NCBI GenBank assembly: GCA_006384855.1 | Contig: VCJN01000768.1 | Location: 1-64,000 of the forward strand | Length of the DNA: 64,000 nt | Origin: Tetraselmis striata | Taxonomy: Eukaryota > Chlorophyta > Chlorodendrophyceae > Chlorodendrales > Chlorodendraceae | Direction of reading: 5' to 3' | Shown here: piece by piece, positions 43,601 through 54,367 of the stretch | Layout of the letters: each line of letters starts with the position of its first letter | Position numbering within the stretch: position 1 is the stretch's first letter | Position numbers and translations under genes: made by a program | The notes under the pieces: generated by a model | Seen by the model: the letters and a program-made list of their open reading frames with translations, nothing else | Told to the model about the DNA's origin: nothing | The model's database searches: none

Positions 43601-45266
43601 GTTGCAGATATTATATCGCAAAGGCGCTGACAATGAGGCTGATGCTCTCTCTCGCCGCCCTGACTTGCATTATGCATTGACTGAATATGAAAACCAGCTG
43701 GTCGAAGCTGACCTTGAACAAATGCAGGACTATTTGTCAGCAATGTCCGCCTTGCAGATTGGCAGCAAGCTAATAAACAAGATCAAAGCTGCCTACATCA
43801 CTGATGTTGCCTACAGTCATGGACGCGCCCTCAACGGTGTGCGACAAGATGAGACTGATGGTCTCTACTACATGGCAGATAAGGTCTGTATACCCAATGA
43901 TTCTGAACTGAGAAAACTCATCATTGAGGAGTATCATGTTGGTAATGGACACCCCAACCATACCCGCACTCTTGCCAACATACTGCGTATGTTTTGGTGG
44001 CCACGCATGAATACCACAGTCAAGCATTACTGCAAACACTGTGATACTTGCGTTAGAATCACAGCAGCTACCACCAAGCCTCATGGTTCTTTATTTCCCT
44101 TGCCAAAGGCAACCAAGCCTTGGGAGATAATCTCAATGGATTTTATAACCAACTTACCTGAGGTGGATGGCTATGATGCTATTGCTACGTTTGTTGATAC
44201 ATTCACCAAACAGTCACATTTTGTGCCATGCAATATTAAGATTGATGCGACACAGCTGGCCAGATTATATTTGGACAATATTTACAGACACCATGGTCTC
44301 AGCAGATGTATCATCTCTGACAGAGATCCCATGTTCACTTCAGTGTTCTGGAAATCATTGTTTACAGCTCTACAAACTAAGCTAAATATTTCCAGCGCTT
44401 ATCACCCGCAAACTGACGGTCAAACTGAACGCACCCACAGAACTATTGAGCAAATATTACGTGCGTTTGTTCACAAGCAACATGACTCTTGGTTAAGTCA
44501 TTTGGCTCTTGCTGAATTTTCTTACAACAATTCAGTCCATTCAGCAACACATTATGCCCCTTTTGAGGCAATTTATGGCATGATGCCACTGACACCACCT
44601 GATCTGATTGGTACTGCCAACCAAGATGCACGCAACACAGTTGCAAATATTCAAGATATTCACATGTTGATTACTGAGCAACTGAAGCTTGCTGATGAAT
44701 ATCAAAAGGTCTATGCCGACCGCAAAACCATCCCTGTTGAGTTCGCAGAAGGAGACAAAGTCTGGCTCTCAACGGAGCACTTGCTCATACGCAACCAACC
44801 GGCGCGCAAGTTCCGGCAGCGCTACATCGGCCCCTACCCAGTCACAGCCAAGATCTCCAGCCAGGCGTATCGTCTGCGCCTGCCACCAACGTTCGACTGC
44901 CACAATGTGTTTCACATCAGTCGACTGCGCCAGTGCGTCAACTCAGATGCACAGCCCGATACAATACCGTCCAGTGTGGAGCCCCCTGTCGACGAGTTCG
45001 TCGTTGAACGCGTGCTCGATTTCTCTATCGAGCACCGCGAGGATCTGTTCAAGCGAGGACTCTGCCTCGTCTTTCTGGTGCGTTGGCTGAACTACGACTC
45101 AAGTCATGACAGCTGGGAGCCATACAGCGCGCTGCGACGTGTCGAGGCGCTACACGATTTCGCGAGGACGAGCCGACATCTGCAAGACACGCTACGCTCA
45201 AAGGAATACGCCAACCTGCGAGCGCGCCACCCGTCGCGTTTTCCAGAGTCCATCCCGGAGCGTTGA
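40677..45266 (+). pseudogene. Chromovirus polyprotein with Dam-like segment and one TGA stop
   Basis: One frame covers 1,529 sense codons, broken only by TGA at 43170-43172 where related elements have Trp. First-part landmarks: a Cys/His-poor acidic N-terminus; residues 150-285 resembling Dam-like adenine methyltransferases (Phe-Asp-Ala-Cys-Ala-Ser 163-168, Asn-Pro-Val-Tyr 197-200); protease Asp-Ser-Gly-Ala (362-365); and reverse transcriptase with Tyr-Leu-Asp-Asp (718-721). After the stop come RNase H with Thr-Asn-Ala-Ser where Thr-Asp-Ala-Ser is usual, and Thr-Asp-His-Ala-Thr; an integrase zinc site (His, His, Cys-x2-Cys); an integrase core with Asp, Asp and Glu spaced D-59-D-35-E (counting from the Met at 43215: 309, 369, 405); and a chromodomain (Phe-Val-Val-Glu-Arg-Val-Leu ... 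Ser-Trp-Glu-Pro-Tyr). Chromodomains direct integration to marked chromatin. Codon use turns GC-rich after about 44740. Activity is unlikely without read-through. Confidence 0.9.
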
Positions 45267-45385
45267 CACGTACTGTTGCTGAGACACTGCTATATCACGC
45301 TTCCACCGCCAACCGACATCTGCGCCAGGCCTTCGGCGACGCGAACAGACACTTACCAGTTCGTCATTTATCAGAGGGGTGGGAA

Positions 45386-45751
45386 TGTTATTAGGGTTGC
45401 GCCTAGCGACTACCCTAATACCACCATAAACCAGTGACGCCGAGATTATGGCCAAGTATTCAGCACGCGCATGTACTGCCGTACTGATATTTCAGCACGC
45501 GTATTATTTACTGGTACTTCCACAACCAGACGCCAGTAATATTCCTTGTAACATACAGTACGCGCTACAACTCCTTAATCATCATGATACTACCCGTAGC
45601 TGCCTGTCCGCGGTGCCGAGTCGGACCGCTATAGGATAAATATCGAATGCCACCAGCAACTTGTAAGAGATTACATTCAGCAACCAACTCAATTCGCCAA
45701 ACGCTACGAGTAAGAGCCCTGTTTCACTAAGTACTGCCACGAGTACTTACA
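45386..45751 (+). repeat. Right LTR of the chromovirus
   Basis: 366 bases. It differs from the left LTR by a duplicated TTA near its start, a 6-base insertion (CCCGTA type, at about 45594) and very few substitutions. It ends CTTACA, directly followed by the CTTGT target duplication. Confidence 0.9.
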
Positions 45752-45756
45752 CTTGT

Positions 45757-48700
45757 GGTGCAGCGCTCAAACTTGCGGTAGTGCTCAGTGCGTTGCGAGC
45801 AAATGTCAAATCAATTACAAATACCGCTAAAATTTACGCGAGCAGGGCTACTATTCCCTTAGTGGCAGCACGGTCGTCCGGAGTCGTTTAGGCATTTTTC
45901 GAGTTTTTAGAAACAACATAGGTTGAAATCTTACGTCTGTGACAGCGTGTGGTCAACACATTGGCGTGAAACTTTAAGCCAAGTGGATCTCAAAACATGA
46001 TACACAGTAGCGGCGTGACAGTGTGTTGATGCGTGTGCTCGTGCACATATACCATTCATACTTGGCGCATGCTGCTGCCCCCTTGGAGCGATGCCCACGG
46101 GTGCCATGCCGGATCCATCTTGCTTTCACAACATCATTTATAGAATTCTTATAAATTCCACCAACATCGACGCAGTAAGGCGCACGCCAACATTGCCGTG
46201 CCGCCACAAACTCACTGTGACGCGCTACCTATGGGCATGCGGCCATTCACTACCATAGAAAAAATTGCCCTACGGCAAGGGGGCCGCGAGAACTCGCCTC
46301 TCCCGCCGCTTGTGCATGCAACGGTCACAGCAGCATTTTGTCCATAAACCATAAACCAACGATATATCGATATGTAGGGCTTGGTCCATACATGAATGAC
46401 CTACGGGCATGGCGGATAGTTATCATACCAAGACTGATGAGGCATGAGTACGGGGACAATTCTGCCAAATGCCTAATATCTGTATGTAACGGGTGGCGCA
46501 TTTTTTGGTTTGAAGCGCTTGCGCTAGAATGCTGAGAGCAACGGCTACCGCGTGGCAATATCGGCTGTATCGCGCTCGCGCGGCATTCGCCCTAAGCCCT
46601 CGACCCTGAGTATTGAATAGGCGTGCACATGCGCACGGTCTCAGTGTACTAGCCACGCATGGGCATGTCAACCGAATTCGCAAACCCCGCACTTATGTGG
46701 ACAGGTGTATATACGGGCCCCGCGCTCAGTTATTTATTCGCGTGCGCCACCAATAACTCTTATGTCGATATATAATGCCAACAGATTATGTCCACGACAT
46801 TCAGTACTTAATATATGTCGAGTTTTGTTGTTGCCATTATGGTGGGCGGGGTTTTTTCGCCCCCAGGACAGGACGGGGTAGTGGGCGCGCACCGTGATAT
46901 GAGACCAGCGACTATGTTGGTTCACTTTGCTTTCATGGGACAAGTACCGTTCGCTGAAAGTGTTTCAGCAGCATATGTAGCGGGCGCGAAGACGACTACT
47001 ACTGGTATCTTTATATATATTCAATAATACTTATTGAATGTCGATGGATCTCCAGGTTGTTCTACCTATGCGCTGGCGCGACGACTGGTGTTGTTGGCAG
47101 CAACGCGAATAAAATGGCAAACCCTTGATGCAGTAGCCCCAAAAAGCTATATGTGCGGAGATCCGAGCATTGGTGTAGTCGGAGCTTTTACTAGCAGGCG
47201 AGCCCGTGGTAATATAGTGCTTCGTCACCATCCGCACTGTAGTGCTGGAGTGCTCGCGTGATAGTTATGCGCATACTGTCATGGACGAGTAATTATCGTG
47301 AATATATTATAAGCGGTTGAATAGTGCGTGTGTATATGAAAATAATCTATAGACATGTAAATATGTGCTGTGCTGCTCTTCGTGTTGCGGCGCATGGGCG
47401 GCGGGTAGAATATGATGAACGCTGATTATTGCATCATTTGACTGCTGCATCCTGTTGGAAACTCGTTGCCTACTGCTTCCGCACTACCGCTGCGCATCAT
47501 CACGATTGCGTCTGGCTGTATGCATTGCGGGCACGGCGCCGCCGGAGAAAGAACAAACTAATGCCGCCCATTATTATTCATCTCAATTACTACTACGGCA
47601 GAAGTACAGCACGAATCACGAGCGAACATATATGTTGGTGTGTCACTTTTCATGTGCGTATACACGATGCGAAGACTGCTGTTTGATGGCTGGGGCTCAA
47701 ACGAATAAATTACCCAAAAACTCAATGATATCATATACATGAGCCCCAGTAATTAATAGACAATATGCAGTCTTCACATCGTGAAAAAGCACGTGTACAG
47801 TAGGTAGTTGTAGAACGCTGCATGTTGCCGCCAACGAGTTGCCGCCATGTATAAAAGCAAACTGGTAATATTAAAGCCAAATCATTGGCAATTGGTTGCC
47901 ATCACTACGCAGAACTGCGTCCAAACAATCTTTGCGGCCGGAATAAGCACGCTTGTGAAGTGACGACTCATCGCATTATGGCCGCTTCACCACGCGCTCT
48001 GCCAACAACGAGGCGGATGCAACAGCAGATCTCCCGAGGGATACCTGGAAAGGAGAGCAACTACTTTTCGCTGATTCATTGTTGCCTGTCTCTCATTTTT
48101 CGGACGCGAAATCTAATGACCGCCCTGCTGCAGCGGCTCACGGATACCGGGGTTCACATGGATGCTCAGCAGGGGGGTTCTCAGCACAACTGCACCCACT
48201 AAGAGGTCCAATAATTCATTTGTTGAAACGCCGCGCCGCGCAGAGCTCTGAACGGGCAACATTTATGGTTTTGCATCGCAAATAACATGCAGCAGGCTGT
48301 GCATGTCACACGCAGCCGACAAGCTAGCCGCAGACCCCAATCCTCACACCGTGTAGAGCTGCCAAGCAGCATACGCGGGTGATCGGTAGTATCCGGGCGG
48401 CGGCAGCCATCGTCGACACAAATAAAATGCCCCGCGTTTCGCGCGTACGCGGGCCAGTTTGCGCTCGCTGAGGGACGAGCAGATCGTGGTGCCTGCTCCA
48501 TGGCCACGGCTGCCAGGGGGCTTGACATTGCCGTGATGATTGATGCCCTTAGCCACCTGCATCTTGTGTACATGGCACCCCGCTTCTCCCCATATAAACA
48601 ACCCTAATCCTGGCGGTCTTGTAGCCCGTGTTGCGCAGTCTCGATGCCAGGGCCAGGCCAAGGGCGGCCACTCACCCACAGCCGGATGCCACAGCCATGC

Positions 48701-49104
48701 GATGCCGTGCATGAGGCACTCAATGCCCCCCCCCCCCCCCCCCCCCCCGGGACGGCGCAGTCAGGCGAAGCGATCTCTGGTACAGGGCGCAGTCATCAGC
48801 AGGCCAGCCTATTCACAGCAGGACTCTGCAAACCGAGCCGCAGGGTTTCGCCACCCTCTAAAATCTTGAAACCCTCAGCGCATCATGCCGGATTTCTTTC
48901 CTCCTTCCTCCTCGCCCTGGAGTTCCACTGAACCGCAGTGCATCGAGGCTGGGGGCGACATGGAGGGGTGACTAGGGTGTTGGCCATAGGGTTCTAGGTC
49001 ACGCAAAGAGGGGGCGCATGTCGGACGATGGCGTGGCAAGAACCTAGTGGGACAGGGGGAGCCGTAGTGGGCTATCGCTACCCAGGCAGCGCCGGCCATG
49101 CCTG
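45757..49104. other. Spacer, no gene seen
   Basis: Short frames only. It contains AT-rich stretches (46300-47900), a poly-C run at 48725-48748, and near its right end the likely 3' UTR of the minus-strand gene that ends at 49105. Confidence 0.45.
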
Positions 49105-52100
49105 CTAGCCGTTGGCGTCCATGACGATGGCGACCACGGCGAGCTCGTCGTCCGCGTAGTGCGGCACCAGCACGATGTGCATCGTCGGCAGGCGGCACAG
49201 CAGCGCCACGCGGTCCACGAGCATGATGTTGAGGTCCAGCCGCTGCTGCTCCTGCACCCCCTCCAGCTGCATCACAAACGGCACCACGCCCACGCGGCCC
49301 GGGTCGATCGAGTCGCGCGGCGTGTAGCCGTGGATGACCAGCACACCGGGCAGCTGCTTGGCCAGGCGCGGCGGCAGGTGCGCGCGCACTCCAAAAATGG
49401 GCGTGGGGTCGCCGCCCTTGGGGGGCGCGGGGGTGCAGACCTTGGCGAGCCAGAGCTTGGTGTCGCGCGAGGAGGAGGGCTCTAGGTTGGCGCGCAGCCC
49501 CACGCCGCCGCCGGTCAGCGCTGGGTGCCGCGCAATGGGCTCCCCGCCCGCGCCTCCGCCCCCGCCCCCGCTCCCCCGCGCTGCCTGGCCACCCTCCGGC
49601 TCCTCTTCCGCCCAGCGCCGCGGTGAGATCCCCGCCGGAGTGCCGCCGTCCGCGCCAAAGGGGCCGCCCCGCCGGGCGGCGGCCGCGGCGTAGGGGGAGA
49701 GGCGGCGCGTCGCGGCCAAGGCGCCGGCGCCGGCGCCGGTCCCGGCCGAGGCCGCCGCGGCCTGGAGCGCGCTGCGGAAGTGCATCCACTCCGCGTCCTC
49801 CACGGCGCCCCGGCCGCGCTCCGACCCGCCCTCCGGGCGCCCCTCCAGGCGCGGGCGCAGCAGCTCCGAGTAGTGCCCGCGCCGGCCGCCCGGGGGCTCC
49901 AGGCCAGGGAAGACGGCGCTGGAGGCGGGGCCACGCGCGCAGGCGGGGGTGGGGGAGGGGGCGGGGGCAGGGGCTGGGGCGGGGGGGGCCATGGGGCTGC
50001 GGTCGCCACGGATGGAACTCCGCTTGGCGCTGCCCAGCAGCTCCTCCTCGCTGACGAGCAGGCTGCGCAGGCGCCCGCTGCCTGGGCCCCCCAGGCCCGC
50101 CGCGTCCAGCTGCGGCATGTCCCCACCCCGCCGCGGCACTTGCTCCACCTGCTCCCGGAGCAGCCGCTTCTTCCGGGGCAATGCCACCTGCGCCTCGCGG
50201 GCTGCTCCGGCCGCGCCGCCGAGGGGGAGGCCGCTCCCGCCGACAACCGGGGGCGGCTGCGCGCGGCTGTGCTTGGTGGCAGTCTCCTGCGGGCGGGTCT
50301 CCGGGAGCGGGACGCCGCACTCCACCGGGCGGGTGCCATCCCCGACGCGCGATGCGTAGAACCTGCGCCGAGGAGGGCAGAGGCAGGAGGGAGATGGGGG
50401 GAAGGAGGGCCTCAGCGTCCGCCACACCACCATCCCCACACACTGCCAATGCAGCAGTACCAGGGGGGTGTGTGATTAGCTGCAGGGACATTGCTCAAGC
50501 ACTGTACGCGGCGCAACTCCACAGCTTGCAGCACGGGAATGAACACATATCGCTGCATCGCATCAATGACGCATCGGTATCGCGGATCGCAGAAAGGATG
50601 ATGTACGGGATACAAGCCTCTGATTTCCCGGAAGGGGGGGGGGGGGGGGGGGGGGGTAGACGGCTAGTGAACGCTCCATGGACAGAGTCGCGGTGCCAGC
50701 TGGTTCCTGGGCCGCAGCTGTATGGGCTCGATGTCATGCCAGCCAATCAGGTGCACGCAGAGGTGGGGTGGAGGCAGGGGCGTGCGGGCTCAGAGGGATT
50801 ATGAATGGCCGCACCATTCCTCCTCCTTGTCGCCCTTGGTGTGGCACTTGCGGTCCGGGAAGATCGCGCGCTTGTCGCCGCAGTGGAAGGTGGCCGCCTG
50901 CCGCAGGCGCGCGCGCGTAAGGCGCTGGGCGCCGCAGCTGCTGCAAGCCGCGAAATTTACGCACGTCTCTTCCATCACCGCCTGCGCCTGCCTGCAGGAC
51001 ATGGCAGACAGACACAGACAGCATCAGCCCCCTGGGAGGCCAGCCAGGAGGAGGGGGAATTGCCTCTTTTCGGAAGGGGGGGTGGGGGGGGGGGGGGGGG
51101 GGGTGGGGGGGGGGGGGGGTGCAGACTGAGGCAGGGAGCGGTACCGCCGAGCCTGGACGTAGGTGCGGATGGAGATGATGTCCATGATGTTCTGCAGCTT
51201 CTCCGGGATCTACAGCACCCGGATGGAAAGGGCGGCCGGCGGGGGAGGGGGGGGGAGGGGGGGGAGTCCAAGATCAAGGAGAGGCAAGCCGGAAGGTCGG
51301 GGACAGGGGGGGCGGGGGGGGGGGGGGGGGGGGGGGGGGGGAGGTAAACGGATGGTCAGTTACATGGGCGAGGGGGGTTAGCGCACGTTGTTCCGGCAGG
51401 CGACCTCGTCCCCGTGGGCCGCATAGATGGCGGAGGAGATAAGCTCCCGCAGCTCGCGGCTGTTGCCCGCGACGTGTTTGTCGTCCAGCTGCGCAAGAAC
51501 GCGCTTCCAGTAGCTCGGGTCCAGCGACTCGGGGCTGCCGCTGGTGACCTGCGCGACGGGGCTGCGGCTGCGCGACCGCGCGGGCCGAGGCGCCTTCCCC
51601 TTCGCGGCGTCCTCGCTGCTTGGCCCCTCTCGGGACACCCGCGCCTGCGCCGCCCGTCTATCCGACTCCGGATCGGATGGCGATCCTCCATAGGGCCTGC
51701 TTCCCCTAGGCGGGGACTGCTTGCCGTGCGAAAAGTTGGAGGGTTCGTCCCGGGGCTTGACGCCATGCACAGGGCGAACGGGTGCGGCGCGCGCCACCGG
51801 CTGCGGGGCAGGGGTGGGTTCCGCCTCGCCATCGCCCGAGTCGCCCTCCACCGAGTTGCCATCGCCCTCGTCGTCTAGGTCTGCAGTGGCTTCGCTTTGA
51901 GCTGGGCTGTCCTGGGTCGCAGCGGAGTTTCCGCCGGTTCCGGGCGGGGAGCCGGCTGGGGGGCGGGCAACCCAGGCGCGGGCCACCGCCGCCCGTGGGG
52001 ACTCCATTACTCGAGTATCCGCCCCGCCTGACTCCACATCCAGCGGCGCTCCCCGGCCTTTCTGCTCGGCTCTGGTCGCCGCAGCTGGAAGATTCAACTC

Positions 52101-52142
52101 CTCCTCCTTCATCTCAACCCGGGCGAAGTAATTCAGAGGCAC
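49105..52142 (-). CDS. Large nuclear-type protein with CW-like zinc finger
   Basis: Four exons join in phase: 52142-51387, 51209-51145, 50991-50815 and 50362-49105, for 751 residues. Residues 1-200 are disordered, acidic then Ser/Arg/Pro-rich. A helical block follows (Tyr-Trp-Lys-Arg-Val-Leu, about 210-275). Exon 3 has Cys-Ser-Ser-Cys-Gly, then His-Cys-Gly and Arg-Lys-Cys before Glu-Glu-Glu-Trp. The spacing C-x2-C-x20-C-x11-C and the acidic Glu-Trp end recall CW-type zinc fingers that read histone H3 Lys4 methylation, but the first Trp is replaced by Phe. The 419-codon last exon has long Gly/Ala/Pro linkers and a folded C-terminal 120 residues with alternating hydrophobic strands, perhaps SPOC-like (a weak idea). 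No enzyme motif is present. A chromatin-associated role is an inference. A second ATG at 52112 could also start the protein. Introns hold several long poly-C runs (coding strand). Confidence 0.7.
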
Positions 52143-54185
52143 GACACGACAAGCGTGCTCGGACGCGGTTGCGCCTTAGTCCTCGGCGGTTTTTCGGCGC
52201 CGCCCTGCATGTGAATTACTTGGCGCTTCGCGCGCATCGTACGGGTGGTGGCCCTCGCGCCCTGCTGACGTTGGCTGGCGGCCTGGCGCGCCGGCGCGGA
52301 TTCGCCGCGGACCTTTTACCTACGGAGCCGGGGCGGGGCGGGCGGGCTCCGCAGAAATGCAATTTAGCAGTACGTAAATCCGCCCCCCAGTCTACATTTG
52401 CTATATATTTACTAGTCTACATTTACTGCCTCGCTCCAGTCAAGCACAAACTACTGTCGCCCTCGTCGCCACGACGGTCTGTAATAATTTGTACTAAGTA
52501 CTCTTAGGTTCGGCTCGGACACAGTCTGCGTTAACTAGTTTGTCGTCACCCTCGCCGGAGTCGCCGGTGGAAGCGCCTCTGTCCGCGGCCTCGCGGCCGT
52601 GTCATGCTGGCGGTACGGTGGTAGGCATTGGGAATTTCTTGAAAACTGAAAAACCGGAAATTTCCGAAAAAAATCTGGAATTTCCAGCGATCCCCCGGGG
52701 AGGACATGGACATACCACCGCAACAGTGTAAATTACTGTTCTGCTGACGTTTATATGTACTCATTTACACCAAGGGGGCACAACCACAATGTGTTGTAGT
52801 GCAGATGCATTCGCAAGGTCGATTCATAGCATTGTAATCCAACATTGATCGATTACAATCAGTAAATAACATAACCACAATATCTACCTAAAGCGAAATT
52901 GTAGGTGGCAATGATGGCTGCGCCACACCAGCACTCCCACTCTGCTCGCATTGATGTTGTGTAGTAGCATTTATACCAGCGGCATCACAACCAGCAATGA
53001 ACCAATTTATCATGCTATATATGGTGTTGAGCAGCAACTAATTGATGGAGCATATTTTGTTGGAACACATTTTGTTGTTATTGGGCAGCAACATGTTGAA
53101 ACAATCGCGATGCTCCTGCGACGCCTTGCAGAAGCTGATGCACCGCGCTGCCAGCGTGTTGCCGCACGGCAAGCATTTGTTGGAGGCAATGTACATGCAT
53201 GGTGAAACAATATGGTACGGGTGCTCAAATTGCTCATCACGGGACGCTCTGGGCCCGCCATGTCGCCCACAGCACGAGCCCCGGTGTTTCAGACATGGAA
53301 TCTGAAATTGATTGCAATGGAATTTCCAGAAAAGTGGAATTTCCAGCAATTTGCTGGAAATCCCATCGAGCCATGGTTGGATTTCCCGCAAAATCCCACC
53401 TCCGTGGCGGTACCTGTCCTAGCACTCTTGAGTTAGGTACACGGTGTGACGCCTACGCGCCATCGCGAGATCCATGCGCCTTCCAGCTGCGTCGCCTTAT
53501 TATATGCCGGCGGGAGCCAGTAAGCTGGATGTCCGAACTAACGTACGACGCTGCCACGTCCGTGCGTGAGGCCCCCCTGCGGTGCACTGCCTTCGGTGCG
53601 GGCCGGCCATGGTTCGGAGCGTAAAAGGTTAGAACTCATGCGCAAGCGCGGGCGGGGGGGGAGGGGGGGGGTCCGGTCAGATAACAACGACATCAGCAAA
53701 CATTATAAAAAGGACGACCGCTCGACTACGAGGATTATGCAGTAAATGATGAGCGCAACATGCAGCCGACAAAATATGCGGACAATTTGCTTGAGACGAC
53801 TTTTCGATATAGCTCTGAGTTCCATTAAATTGCCGATTTACCGGTATTTTTACAGGGTGTGGCCGCGTGCTTGTAGCAGCCCCGCCCCAGCTCCGTTGAT
53901 AATTACGCCCCCTACGGTATCTATAAGGCCGCGTATATGTATCGATATTAGCGGTTTTACTGAAGTGATAGGGTGAAGAATTAGTATGAGCAATAACAGC
54001 GGCTTCGTTCTAAATGTGCGCCACGTCGCGCATTGCTGGACTAGTCAGCTATGTTTTAAGTTGCGTTTGATTTTTTTCAAAAAATCGCGCATGCGCGTTT
54101 TCATGGTCCAGAGCCGAAATTGGCATAAAGGTTTATTGAAAGCGGGGAGGGAAAATCGGAGTCACGGGGGGGGGGGCACTATGGG
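52143..54185. other. Spacer with GGAAATTTCC-type elements
   Basis: No gene seen. Two clusters, 52625-52695 and 53310-53400, are rich in GGAAATTTCC, GGAATTTCCAG and their complements and can form self-complementary folds; a third-type cluster lies at 18.3 kb. GCGGTAC occurs beside both clusters, possibly marking element ends. Confidence 0.45.
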
Positions 54186-54367
54186 TGTAACACATCATCG
54201 AAACTGGAAGACGGCGGGCTCAATTGTTACGGATGCTTTTATGTCTACTCGTGGTGCACACGAACGGGCGTAGCGACCGGTGAACTACTAACCCGTACCA
54301 CTTAGCAGCACATACAACCGGAAAAGCGGTTAGGAAAGGAGGAAACCCCATAAAATAGTTTAGATCA
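54186..54367. repeat. Direct repeat, left copy (LTR-like)
   Basis: 182 bases, starting TGTAACACA and ending TTTAGATCA. It is about 85% identical by eye to 57470-57653. TG...CA ends and the 3.1-kb spacing suggest LTRs of a small element, but the flanks (ATGGG before, TAGTA after the right copy) show no target duplication. Confidence 0.65.

Larger units (their letters stand above)
39601..45751 (+). mobile_element. Ty3/gypsy chromovirus, nearly complete
   Basis: Two long terminal repeats bound a 5.4-kb interior with gag remnant, protease, reverse transcriptase, RNase H, integrase and chromodomain in the order of chromoviruses. The sequence CTTGT lies directly outside both ends (39596-39600 and 45752-45756), a perfect 5-base target duplication. 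Two bases after the left LTR, TGGTTTCGGCTT (39959) could be a tRNA primer-binding site. AGAGGGGTGGGAA immediately before the right LTR is a good polypurine tract. The insertion is therefore a single, fairly recent event, although gag is broken and pol has one stop. Confidence 0.93.

Noticed and set aside
51782-52507. 241-codon plus-strand ORF
   Set aside because: Antisense to the first exon and upstream region of the CW-like gene; Pro/Arg-rich as expected from GC-rich antisense.
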